From: Planctomycetales bacterium
GTDB taxonomy: Bacteria; Planctomycetota; Planctomycetia; Planctomycetales; Planctomycetaceae
Direction of reading: 5' to 3'
Assembly (NCBI GenBank): GCA_028285345.1
Contig: JANQPT010000043.1
Location: 1 to 64,000, forward strand
Length of the DNA stretch: 64,000 nt
The notes beneath the pieces were generated by a model. That model worked only from the letters and a program-made list of their open reading frames with translations. It did not search any database and was not told where the DNA came from. This document shows positions 35,064 through 43,224 of this stretch, piece by piece; position 1 is the first letter of the stretch, and each line of letters starts with the position of its first letter. The translations under genes were made by a program, and so were the position numbers.

Positions 35064-35786
35064 ATGTCGCTATCGAAATTCTTGAAAACTGAAGCCAACC
35101 TTCATGCGAGGGAAGAATTATTTAATTATCGATTACTTTTTGACCTAAAGACGGAGGCGGCAAGTCAGGGTTTTCACCTCCAGAGTTATCACTCAGATGT
35201 TGACCATGAAGGGTTTGATGTGATTCTCGACAACGCGATAAACCTTCGCAAAATACAAGTAAAAACTGTCCATAGCAACGATACGAATTCGTGGCAAATC
35301 CACAAGAGCATTCTAAGACCGACGGCAAACAACAATGAAGCAATGGGATTTGATTATCAACGCTCGTGGGGTGTCGAGGGTGGAGTTGTGCTCATCGAAT
35401 ACAAACTCAAGCGAAATGAGCAATTCGACGTGAGCTACTTTTTCTCAGACATTTATGTCGTGAACGCGATTGCCCTTGAATTATTATGCCGCCAAACCAG
35501 AACGAAGAATGCAGCGATCAGGGTTCGAGAGCATCTAGCGAAAGGCAAGCCGAATGACAAAATCAATTTAGCACGCGGGCTCTTTATTAGAGCTGCCTCG
35601 CCACATAATTTGCTTTCGCTGATGGGGCTAAGCAGGACGCCTCAAAAGGACTGGCACAATCGGGTCCGAACTTTGTCTTCGGAAGAGTGGGGACCCAAAG
35701 GCGAGGTTTTGAGTCACGTTATCGATGGTTTCCGTGATGATTTTGAACACGTGATTAAGGAAGTGTCAGGACACGAGGCCCCCTAA
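35064..35786 (+). CDS. Possible PD-(D/E)XK nuclease-like protein
   Basis: A 240-aa protein. Near the N-terminus RLLFDLKTEAASQGF and HEGFDVILDNAINLRKIQVK give the E...D...QxK spacing of restriction-endonuclease-like folds. The rest (YFFSDIYVVNAIALELLCRQ, GLFIRAASPHNLLSLMGLSR) is uncharacterised. GGGAGG stands just before the ATG. Located in a mobile element, it may belong to defence or DNA processing, but the assignment rests on a short motif. Confidence 0.6.
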   Translation: MSLSKFLKTEANLHAREELFNYRLLFDLKTEAASQGFHLQSYHSDVDHEGFDVILDNAINLRKIQVKTVHSNDTNSWQIHKSILRPTANNNEAMGFDYQRSWGVEGGVVLIEYKLKRNEQFDVSYFFSDIYVVNAIALELLCRQTRTKNAAIRVREHLAKGKPNDKINLARGLFIRAASPHNLLSLMGLSRTPQKDWHNRVRTLSSEEWGPKGEVLSHVIDGFRDDFEHVIKEVSGHEAP

Positions 35787-35917
35787 ACGACATCCAATAC
35801 GATGTCGACCGAACCTGGATGGAATCGCAATCTACAGTCTCGCCCACAATTGTTTTTTCGAACCCAAAGGTGTGCTTTGTTGTCTAACCCTGAGGAGTTT
35901 AAGCCAATCCCAATTCT

Positions 35918-36433
35918 ATGGATCGCAAGATGTCAGAAGAATCACAGCATCGCACCCCCGAAGTTGCTGCTAAGGTCGCATATGAACTTCGAATGTTTGA
36001 ACACGTGTACGAACGATTAACGTGTCTCGATGTAGAAATGGATTGCGTGTCCCCCGGCAACGTAAACCTGCGTCTTGGCACTGGAATTTCGACGATGGAA
36101 GAACGGGATTCGTCTGCTCTCGTTGAAAGTTTTCTTCTCCACGCCCGCGTTCTCGCAGAATTTTTTTGTAGCGAAGGTAGGAAAGATGACATTGTTGCGG
36201 CTGACTTCATTCCCGGATGGATAAGACCGACATCGTCGGATTGGCCATACACTGAAGGGTGCAAGACGCGGTTGAACAAAGCACTGGCTCATTTGACAAT
36301 GAGGCGAGTAACCGAATATCAGACGGCCGAACCCTGGGATATAGCGAAGATGAAGAGTGAACTTGACAATGTGATTCGCAGATTCCACGTAGAATTGCCT
36401 GTTGAAATGCAGCCTTGGTTCCAGGACGAATGA
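35918..36433 (+). CDS. Hypothetical helical protein, HEPN-like in appearance
   Basis: A 171-aa protein (VAAKVAYELRMFEHVYERLT, ALVESFLLHARVLAEFFCSE, then RVTEYQ and WDIAKMKSELDNVIRRFHVE). The all-helical arrangement with LLHARVLAEFF recalls HEPN-type proteins, but the R-x4-6-H ribonuclease motif is not evident. An alternative start is ATG 35930. It is in the gene row at the right end of element 1. Confidence 0.6.
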   Translation: MDRKMSEESQHRTPEVAAKVAYELRMFEHVYERLTCLDVEMDCVSPGNVNLRLGTGISTMEERDSSALVESFLLHARVLAEFFCSEGRKDDIVAADFIPGWIRPTSSDWPYTEGCKTRLNKALAHLTMRRVTEYQTAEPWDIAKMKSELDNVIRRFHVELPVEMQPWFQDE

Positions 36434-36471
36434 CAATCAGCGATTCCGTGCTCAGAGAAGATTGAGATGAA

Positions 36472-36846
36472 ATGTCGAAAAGAGAAGCCCAAAATAAGAA
36501 ACTCCGAAGCAAACGCATCAGGGATCATGCGAGGGTGCTTAGGTTTCTGATGGACCGGAACAATCTGAGGAACATCGCAACCGGTCGGCTGGAATCCCCG
36601 CAGAAGCTCGTCGTTTTCTTCGCCGGATACATTGCCATGCGACGAATGTGGGAGGTAAAGACCAATCATGGCAAACTGAATACAGGTGATGCAGACCTAG
36701 ACAAAAACAAAAATGACAAAGATTCGATCATCTACCGGATTGACAAAGAGGTAGCACATTCGCTCGGTCTTGAAACTAGCACGCTGTTTAAGGTCGCCAA
36801 ATTTAAATACTGGGGCAAAAAGTTCCTCAATGCCTGCGAGGAGTGA
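36472..36846 (+). CDS. Hypothetical basic protein
   Basis: A 124-aa, Lys/Arg-rich protein (REAQNKKLRSKRIRDHARVL, RLESPQKLVVFFAGYIAMRR, DSIIYRIDKEVAHSLGLETS). It starts 38 bases after the previous gene and is probably co-transcribed. No domain recognised; basic charge suggests nucleic-acid binding. It is the last gene before the right att site. Confidence 0.6.
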   Translation: MSKREAQNKKLRSKRIRDHARVLRFLMDRNNLRNIATGRLESPQKLVVFFAGYIAMRRMWEVKTNHGKLNTGDADLDKNKNDKDSIIYRIDKEVAHSLGLETSTLFKVAKFKYWGKKFLNACEE

Positions 36847-37604
36847 TTTGGAACCAATCCCCTGAACCACCCATATGCAACCCGTACTTGCACAACACAG
36901 CTCGACATAGCTCGACACAGATTCATGGCCTCGACTGTGAATGAAGCGATTCATTGTCGAGTGGTGTCGTGTACGATCGAGTTGCCTGGGTCTTCTAATC
37001 CGTAGGTCGGTGGTTCGAATCCACCCGGGCGTGCTTGGTGAAAGCCACTGTGATGCAGTGGCTGATGGCGTTCATGGGGGGGAGAAAATCAGGCCGGCTG
37101 TGTTCGAACCACCCGTATGCCATCCGTGGGAGTCGACTCATTTCGACTGTGCTCGGCATTGAATGGACATGTAGCGGGCAGTCGACCACACAGGCTATGA
37201 GCATGGCCCGATGGAGCCCAGAGGGATTGGTGCTGGTTGCCTATCGTGTGCTCAGCTCGGATCTGATGGCAATATCCTGGCATCGGATACACTTTTTCTC
37301 CAATCCTGAGTTATCGCAAGATAGCCTGCATATTGGCAAATGCCCAACTGCACATTCTGTTGAGCGACCGCTCTTCGTTTTAGGATAACTCCCCTGCCTT
37401 GTGCTTTCGCTGTGTTGCGCTCAACATGGACCTGAGGGAATACCATTTTGGGAAATCTGAGGGATTTTCCGTCATTCGATGTCGGCAACGGAACGTTTGG
37501 GGGAATTAACTCAATAGGCCGAAGGTATCTCTCGTCCTCATTCAAGAATCGATTACGATTCGTGCCCTTCTCGAATTCATCTTCCGCGAACTCATTCAAA
37601 CCGC
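36847..37604. other. Gene-free junction between elements 1 and 2
   Basis: It contains the end motif at 36863-36884, the right end and att core of element 1, the left-end motif of element 2 (37106-37129), and a single unit related to the 170-bp repeats with its anchor GGATCTGATGG at 37259. No gene is supported before the kinase start at 37605. Confidence 0.6.
36934..37036 (+). repeat. Right end of element 1 with tRNA-Arg fragment (attR)
   Basis: 36992-37036 is a perfect copy of the tRNA-Arg 3' half (45 bp). The 58 bases before it (ACTGTGAATGAAGCGATTC, TTGTCGAGTGGTGTC, GAGTTGCCTGGGTC) are repeated with few changes at 42078-42136 before the third att copy, so this is a conserved element terminus. 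The missing 5' half means this is not a working tRNA. Confidence 0.85.
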
Positions 37605-40600
37605 ATGTCTAAGATTCCCGATCCTGCTTCCCTGACCCTTGCGCAGCAGGTTGATGCTGCTTGTGATCGCTTTGAAGCGGCTTGGTTATCGGGCACAAAA
37701 CCAAATCTGGAAGACTTCCTGGTCGGGGTCGAACAAGCCAATATTCCGCAGTTTGTGCGTTCGCTACTGAAGATTGAAGTGGAATTGTTGGAAAAAGAGG
37801 GGCAGCAGGTCACTGCGGAATCTTTTGCGGAGCGATTTGAAACCTACGCCGATATCGTTGCCGAAGTGCTTCACAGTCACGCGGCCAAATCTGAGAAACC
37901 GGGAACAAAAACCCGCCAAGTGCGCACTTTCAGTTTACGTGATGCTTCGATCGATACGTCGTTCATTACAGGTACGGTCTCCTCAAAGAATCCGAAAGAT
38001 TTTCCCAAACAGCTAGGGAGATTCAAGATTCTCAAAGTACTCGGCGAGGGTGCCTTTGGAACGGTTTATCATGCGCACGATCCGCACTTGGACCGCGAGG
38101 TGGCTTTGAAAGTCCCGCGGGCGGGCGTCTTGGAGACTCAAGAAGACATTGAACGCTTTCTACAAGAGGCGCGTGCTGTCGCCGATTTGCGTCACGCCCA
38201 CGTTTGCCCCATTTATGACTTCGGGAGAATCGATGACGATTACTTCATCGTGATGGCCTACATTGCCGGCAAACCGTTGTCGTCGGTCATCACGGGGCGG
38301 AAGAAGATTGCTGAGCGCAAAATTGCCGCAGTGATCCGAAAAATTGCGCTCGCGCTAGACGCAGCGCACAAGCTTGGCGTCGTACATCGAGATTTAAAGC
38401 CCGCAAACATCATGATCGACAAGCAGGGTGAACCGGTTGTCATGGACTTCGGTCTGGCGCGTCGCATAACGGGCGACGCGGCACAAATAACGCACAGCGG
38501 AGCCGTTCTAGGCACACCGGCTTACATGCCTCCCGAACAAGCCAAGGGGGATTCCAATGCGGTGGGACCGAGGTCGGACGTCTATAGCTTGGGGGTGATC
38601 CTGTATGAATTGCTCTGCGGACAACGGCCATTTGGCGGCAGCGTCGCCGAAGTCTTCGCGAGTATTTTGCATCGGGAGCCGAGTCCTCCCTCGGCTTACC
38701 GAAGTGGCGTGAACCCACGTCTGGAGGCGATTTGCCTCAAGGCAATCGCCAAGCAACCCAAGGATCGTCATGACTCGATGGCAGCTCTGGCTGAGACGCT
38801 GACAGACTACCTACGCAGCAAACGAGAAACGGATTCGAATGAGAATTCCGGCGTCCTAAAATCTCTGGCCGACTCCCCATCGTCCGCCGTCATTCCCAAC
38901 GCGCAGAATAAAAACAACGCCTCCTCCGACTCGTCTTTGACCGGTTTCAATCCGTATCACAAATGGCTGGGAATTCCTCCCGAGGAACAGCCACCGAATC
39001 ATTATCGCCTGTTGTCTCTGATCACCTTTGAAGATGATTTTGATGTGATTGAAGCGGCCGTGGAACGGCAGATGGGCTATCTGCACCAAATCGCCACAGG
39101 TCCGCATCTTGAGCAGGCTCAACAAATTCTGAATGAACTGGCGGCCGCGAAATTGTGTTTGCTCAATCCCGAGCAGAAAGCAACTTATGATGCGAAGTTG
39201 AGAAAAGAGCTCGCGGTCGATTCGGAAGAGTACGATGAATACGCAGTTGAAGTTGAGACCCCCTACGATGATACCGAATTTGATGATCTCCCGCCGCTTT
39301 TAAATCTTCGTACCAAAGCTGTTGAAAAATCCTCTTGGTGGGAGAATCCTTACCGACTGATCCCGGCTGTCGGTGGGGCGACGCTGGTGATCCTGTTAGG
39401 TGCGGTGATGATCATCAAAATGAATCGCAGTCCTGCTGCGCCTGATCCAAACTTCGTTGCCGTCGCCAGTCCAACAAACGAAGCTTCCCCAAATGGAGCG
39501 GACAGCGAACCGGAAGACGACATTAATCCTGACCTTGATCCTTCGGTTGTCAATTCACTCAATGAAGATCCCCTTGACAAAGTCATCCGGAAAACCGATT
39601 CCCGGCATCTGGTTCCCGTCTACGATGCGTCATCTGGCCAGTTGCCACAAGCGGGAGGCTGGAGATTTCAAGGCGATGAAGTAGTGACAATTCAGTCCGG
39701 AACCCTGCTCCATGATGCCCAGGGCGGCAAGGAAGGTTTTTGGACGGCGACCATCCCGATTGATGACAGTCCCGGCGAGTCCGGCGTCTTCATGGAGACA
39801 ACCGCAAGAATTCTTGAAGAAGACCGCACTTCAACCGTCGCAGGTTTGACGTTGCTGGATATTAGATCCGACAACTTGGCCGCCGTGTTGGTGGCGCAGG
39901 AAGATCGGGTTTTCGTACGCGATGCAGAGGGAAATACCATCGATGCGTTGGACATGGACACGACAGATGGTTTGCATACTTATCGATTGGAATTAGCTGA
40001 CGAAACATTTTGGCTGTTTGTCGATGGAGAATTAAAACGCCACAATTCTGCAGCACGATTGCGCCCGGACCAGGCGCATGGCAATCCTACAGATGAGCTG
40101 GTTGCGACTTTCGGCGATACGTTCGGTGCAGAATACGCATCCCGTACCGAATATCGGGATGTCTCATTCGGCAACTTGTCAGATGAGGGAGGGCCAACCG
40201 TATTGCGAGACCGCAATAACTTCGAAGCACCCCTCTATCCGGCCAACTTGAATCCGCTGGTCCGCATCTACGATGCCTCGGAGCGCAAACTCCCTGATTC
40301 TTCCGGCTGGATCTATCATAGACCAGAGGCTGGAAGCAGTGAGGCGGAGATTTCTTCCTCGGGACTGTTGGCTCATAACGCAGAGATGAAGTCCTACAGT
40401 TATTGGTTTTCCACGCTCCCTGTGAGCCGCGCACCCAAAGATGCCGGCATGTTTATGGAGGTCACTGCGAAGCTGAATTCGGAGAAACACACCAATCAGC
40501 GCCGCGGTTACTGTTTGATGGGATTGGCGGAAATCACGCCGACAAACGTTCGGGGTTTTTCAGTTTCATTATGGGAAAACCAGATTTTCGTGATCGATAG

Positions 40601-41597
40601 CAACGATGAATCGATCCAGGGGGCAAAAATCGACTGGGATACCACCGACCATTTCCACACCTATCGAGCAGAGGTCAAAGGAGATCGGTTTTGGGTTTAC
40701 ATTGATGGTCAGGAGAAGCTCTCGGGCCACGTTCCCACGTATCCCACAAGGCCGGAAGTGACCGATCTCCTGCCGGACGATCAAAAAACCTTACCACGCC
40801 TGTGGGCTAAATTTGGCGATGGGAGCAGTATGTCCCAGTCCGTCACCGAAACCAAATCAGTCACCTTCGGCTCGCTCTCCGCGCTAGGAGGCCCTACTGC
40901 ACTACGACAACCCACGGATTACGACGACCTGCTTACTGGGTACTGGCAAGATTTGATTCGCGATCAAGACGACATTCCTGATTGGGACGGCGTGATAATC
41001 AGTGATGGGGAGTTTGAAAGCCCAACCAATAGTGATTATGCCTACAAGATTGGATCACGTCCTTACCGCGACCTTATTTTGCGTGCAAACATCTTCAAAA
41101 AATCAGGCTGGCGCGCAGGAATCAATTTGCGTTCGGATAGAATTGGTCATTATGGATTATGGATGGTCAATGGACGTGGTTTTGGTGTAGGAGTCCATAA
41201 ACCCAAGTGGGTGGTCCTTCAGGATCCGGTTCGAGTCGATAATTTGCGAGATGGGTTTGAGTGGACGTGCGTGATGATAGGCGATCATCTAACGTCGTAC
41301 GTCGATGGTAAGAAGATTCTTGATGTCCACGACACGTCGCACTCCGTAGGATTCCCAAGAGTTCACATCAGAGATTCAGTATTCCGTAATCTTCAAATCA
41401 TGGACCTCACCCGTGGTCCGTTTCGACCGCGCGAAGACGAGACGGACCGCGTTAGCACCATCACGCGGCCTGTTCTGCCGGATCCCAGAATCGCTGCCCC
41501 GAGTGAACTTGCTCAGACGAGTCAGCCACCTCAGGACAATGAGGATCACAATTCGACGTCGCGGCGCCATAGGTCGTCAACGACCCGGGAAAATTGA
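37605..41597 (+). CDS. Membrane Ser/Thr protein kinase with J-like and lectin-like domains
   Basis: A 1330-aa protein. After a 135-residue N-terminal region comes a Hanks-type kinase (about 140-405) with GEGAFGTVYHAHD, VALKVP, HRDLKPANIMID and DFGLARR, so it should be active. A J-domain-like module follows at about 447-540 (NPYHKWLGIPPEEQPPNHYR, AAKLCLLNPEQKATYDAKLR). One membrane helix at about 585-605 (LIPAVGGATLVILLGAVMII) puts the rest outside. There, two related beta domains (about 665-865 and 880-1090, each starting YDAS and ending FW-FVDGE/VYIDGQ) and a third DUF1080-like domain (about 1110-1275) lie in series. Ligand unknown. The 3' end abuts transposase debris, so its last residues may be altered. 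Confidence 0.9.
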   Translation: MSKIPDPASLTLAQQVDAACDRFEAAWLSGTKPNLEDFLVGVEQANIPQFVRSLLKIEVELLEKEGQQVTAESFAERFETYADIVAEVLHSHAAKSEKPGTKTRQVRTFSLRDASIDTSFITGTVSSKNPKDFPKQLGRFKILKVLGEGAFGTVYHAHDPHLDREVALKVPRAGVLETQEDIERFLQEARAVADLRHAHVCPIYDFGRIDDDYFIVMAYIAGKPLSSVITGRKKIAERKIAAVIRKIALALDAAHKLGVVHRDLKPANIMIDKQGEPVVMDFGLARRITGDAAQITHSGAVLGTPAYMPPEQAKGDSNAVGPRSDVYSLGVILYELLCGQRPFGGSVAEVFASILHREPSPPSAYRSGVNPRLEAICLKAIAKQPKDRHDSMAALAETLTDYLRSKRETDSNENSGVLKSLADSPSSAVIPNAQNKNNASSDSSLTGFNPYHKWLGIPPEEQPPNHYRLLSLITFEDDFDVIEAAVERQMGYLHQIATGPHLEQAQQILNELAAAKLCLLNPEQKATYDAKLRKELAVDSEEYDEYAVEVETPYDDTEFDDLPPLLNLRTKAVEKSSWWENPYRLIPAVGGATLVILLGAVMIIKMNRSPAAPDPNFVAVASPTNEASPNGADSEPEDDINPDLDPSVVNSLNEDPLDKVIRKTDSRHLVPVYDASSGQLPQAGGWRFQGDEVVTIQSGTLLHDAQGGKEGFWTATIPIDDSPGESGVFMETTARILEEDRTSTVAGLTLLDIRSDNLAAVLVAQEDRVFVRDAEGNTIDALDMDTTDGLHTYRLELADETFWLFVDGELKRHNSAARLRPDQAHGNPTDELVATFGDTFGAEYASRTEYRDVSFGNLSDEGGPTVLRDRNNFEAPLYPANLNPLVRIYDASERKLPDSSGWIYHRPEAGSSEAEISSSGLLAHNAEMKSYSYWFSTLPVSRAPKDAGMFMEVTAKLNSEKHTNQRRGYCLMGLAEITPTNVRGFSVSLWENQIFVIDSNDESIQGAKIDWDTTDHFHTYRAEVKGDRFWVYIDGQEKLSGHVPTYPTRPEVTDLLPDDQKTLPRLWAKFGDGSSMSQSVTETKSVTFGSLSALGGPTALRQPTDYDDLLTGYWQDLIRDQDDIPDWDGVIISDGEFESPTNSDYAYKIGSRPYRDLILRANIFKKSGWRAGINLRSDRIGHYGLWMVNGRGFGVGVHKPKWVVLQDPVRVDNLRDGFEWTCVMIGDHLTSYVDGKKILDVHDTSHSVGFPRVHIRDSVFRNLQIMDLTRGPFRPREDETDRVSTITRPVLPDPRIAAPSELAQTSQPPQDNEDHNSTSRRHRSSTTREN

Positions 41598-41599
41598 AC

Positions 41600-42070
41600 T
41601 TGTTCAATGACAAGTATCTGACGGATTGGACCGGGAATGTGTCCGGTTTCGCAGTGGAAAACTGGAAAGCTAGTTGCCTTGTCGAAAACCAATTGACGAT
41701 GGCAGTGAACCAGCCAACGCCGCAGGGCGTAAGCCAAGAGTTTCAGGCCGGCTTCCACAAACAGGTTTTGGCCGGTCCGTGCATTGAGTGCCGCTCCCAT
41801 CGTCCGCTTCAATCCGCTGAAAAATGATTCCACGTTCCAACGCCGACCCTAGCTGTTGTTCTTTAGTCGCCGCTTCGTCATCTGCGAGCGATAGCAGCCA
41901 TTCACGCCGCCGTCTTTGCGATGCACGGCCGGACGGATCCAACTTCCGACATTCTAGTCGTCGCGGCAGAATTCATGGACCACTTCACGCAGCACATTGG
42001 TGCGATTGGTATCCGTGTAAACGACAGATTTGGCGCGAATACAATCAGAGTTCAATTGATGTATTCAACA
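41600..42070 (-). pseudogene. Dead DDE-type transposase fragment
   Basis: Reading the minus strand in one frame from about 42065 gives CIRAKSVVYTDTNRTNVLRE, VVHEFCRDD, stop, NVGSWIRPAVHRKDGG, VNGCYRSQMTKRRLKNNS, stop, GRRWNVESFFSGLKRTMGAA, LNARTGQNLFVEAGLKLLAY. This is the C-terminal half of an insertion-sequence transposase with two in-frame stops; the ESFFSGLKR block holds the usual late Glu. The N-terminal half and terminal inverted repeats are missing. The intact part is visible as a 95-codon frame starting at 41833. Confidence 0.75.
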
Positions 42071-42077
42071 AACCGAA

Positions 42078-42183
42078 ACTGTGAATTCGGCGATTCATTG
42101 TCGAGTGGTGTCCGGCACTGCCGAGTTGCCTGCGTCTGCTAATCCGTAGGTCGGTGGTTCGAGTCCATCCATGCGTGCTTTGC
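42078..42183 (+). repeat. Right end of element 2 with decayed tRNA-Arg fragment
   Basis: GCTAATCCGTAGGTCGGTGG starts the part shared with the tRNA-Arg 3' half, which continues TTCGAGTCCATCCATGCG; mismatches lie in the anticodon region and acceptor stem. The sequence before it (GATTCATTGTCGAGTGGTGT, CGAGTTGCCTG) matches the right end of element 1. After GTGCTTTGC the sequence is probably the original chromosomal flank. Confidence 0.75.
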
Positions 42184-42298
42184 TGTTTGACCATCCTCCC
42201 TGTGGGCTTTGGGGGTGTCACAAGTTGGCATCGCGGCCGTAGATGAGGTGCAGGTTGTTCCCTCTTCTCAGTTAACGGCACTTTGGGAGATGGTCGAA

Positions 42299-42544
42299 AT
42301 GGCGGAACGTAAGTCGGGATTTGCGATTGAGGCGCTCGAAGAGCGGGTGGTGCTGGACGGAAGCTTGCTGTGGTACGACGGCTTTAGTCTCCCTTACAGT
42401 GGCGGGGCTGATGACACTGCGGGGCGCGTGGTCGAAGCTGAGGGAGAATATCTCGTTCAAAAAATCGAGCACAGCGCACGACTCATGCAGCAGGAAGCCG
42501 CTGAGACAATTCCAATCTACGGGGCATTGGGGACTGGGAAATGA
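42299..42544 (+). pseudogene. Truncated LEPR-XLL-type N-terminus
   Basis: An 81-codon frame beginning MAERKSGFAIEALEERVVLD, which matches the LEPR-XLL-like start found at the N-terminus of very large planctomycete surface proteins. Only a short, low-information tail follows before the stop, so the gene is cut off. Its position directly beyond the last att copy suggests loss during element insertion. It could be an independent small protein, but I consider that less likely. Confidence 0.5.
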
Positions 42545-42674
42545 TCTCAGTTTGCTGGGGCACTCGCTGCTGACCTTGCGGTTGAATCTGGCCGTGCGCG
42601 TGACAATTCTGTGGAATTCCAGAAAACTTTTGTTTTTGCGCGCCCTGTTTCTGGGATTTGTCCGCTTAAGAGTT

Positions 42675-42778
42675 CAGGGGGCTGAGATCCGTTGCGGAGG
42701 GGCAGACGCGACGTTACCTGCTATTTTGCGCCCGCGGCAGGTAACTCCGATCCGCATCTCAGCCCCCTGCGCTTTTTT
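42675..42778 (+). terminator. Two-stem hairpin with T run
   Basis: A perfect 14-bp outer stem (CAGGGGGCTGAGAT at 42675, ATCTCAGCCCCCTG at 42756) encloses a perfect 9-bp inner stem (GTTACCTGC at 42713, GCAGGTAAC at 42737) and is followed by CGCTTTTTTC. It can end transcription on the plus strand. Its size is unusual for a terminator and it may be a structured RNA or repeat. The rest of 42545-43224 holds no supported gene. Confidence 0.6.
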
Positions 42779-43224
42779 CACGTTCCGAGGCAATTGCCTA
42801 CGCCTTAAGCGTCTTTTTTGCAAATCGCTTGGTTACCCGGTGCACAAATCTGGATCTGACGGTTGAGGAGTTGGCGGTTAGCGCCTCCCTCCTGTAACCG
42901 GCTCTGCGGAAACCGCGATTCAAGCGCGGTCGCTCCAGCCAACTGGGATATTCAGTGCATAAACCGTCGCATCTGACGTTGCTTACTGCGACTTCGGGTA
43001 ACTTGCTTGGCTATTTCCGGTCGTGCGAAATTGGCAAGCCGCACGGGACCTGTCCAAATCAGCCGGTCGTTCTGCGTCCGCTTGTTGCAATCGCCTGAAT
43101 CGCAGCGTTTGTCCTGATTTTGTTTGCTCAGTTGGCGAATCCTCGCAATACTCAGTTAACAGGATACGGCGCTGGCAACGGAGTGTTCATCAACGCACAT
43201 GCTTCTTGGACAAAAGGAACTCCG

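Larger units (their letters stand above)
15662..37036. mobile_element. Integrative element 1 in tRNA-Arg (about 21.4 kb)
   Basis: The boundaries are the intact tRNA-Arg on the left and the exact 45-bp tRNA fragment on the right. Inside are a tyrosine integrase, an excisionase-like HTH gene, a Toprim/D5 primase-helicase, a PrimPol-like gene, XRE and TetR regulators, and cargo with a more AT-rich make-up than the flanks. Its left end carries GAACCACCCGTATGCC (15729), and the same motif recurs at 36863 and at the start of element 2 (37106). Structural conjugation genes are absent, so it is an integrative or mobilisable element or a satellite-like island, not a complete ICE. Confidence 0.82.
37037..42183. 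mobile_element. Integrative element 2 or remnant (about 5.1 kb)
   Basis: The left edge is the att core at 36992-37036 and the right edge a decayed att copy at 42137-42183. The first 90 bases parallel the first 90 bases of element 1 (a TGATGCAGTGGCTGATGGC block and the GAACCACCCGTATGCC motif), and the last 60 bases parallel its right end. It carries a Ser/Thr kinase gene and a dead transposase but no integrase, so it would depend on element 1 for movement or is immobile. Confidence 0.7.

Noticed and set aside
36992-37036. Second tRNA-Arg gene
   Set aside because: Only the 3' half is present; the D arm and 5' acceptor strand are missing, so it is an attachment-site copy.
42545-43224. Cyclic-di-GMP riboswitch before the PEP-CTERM gene
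   Set aside because: Hairpins are present, but the conserved riboswitch core could not be found.
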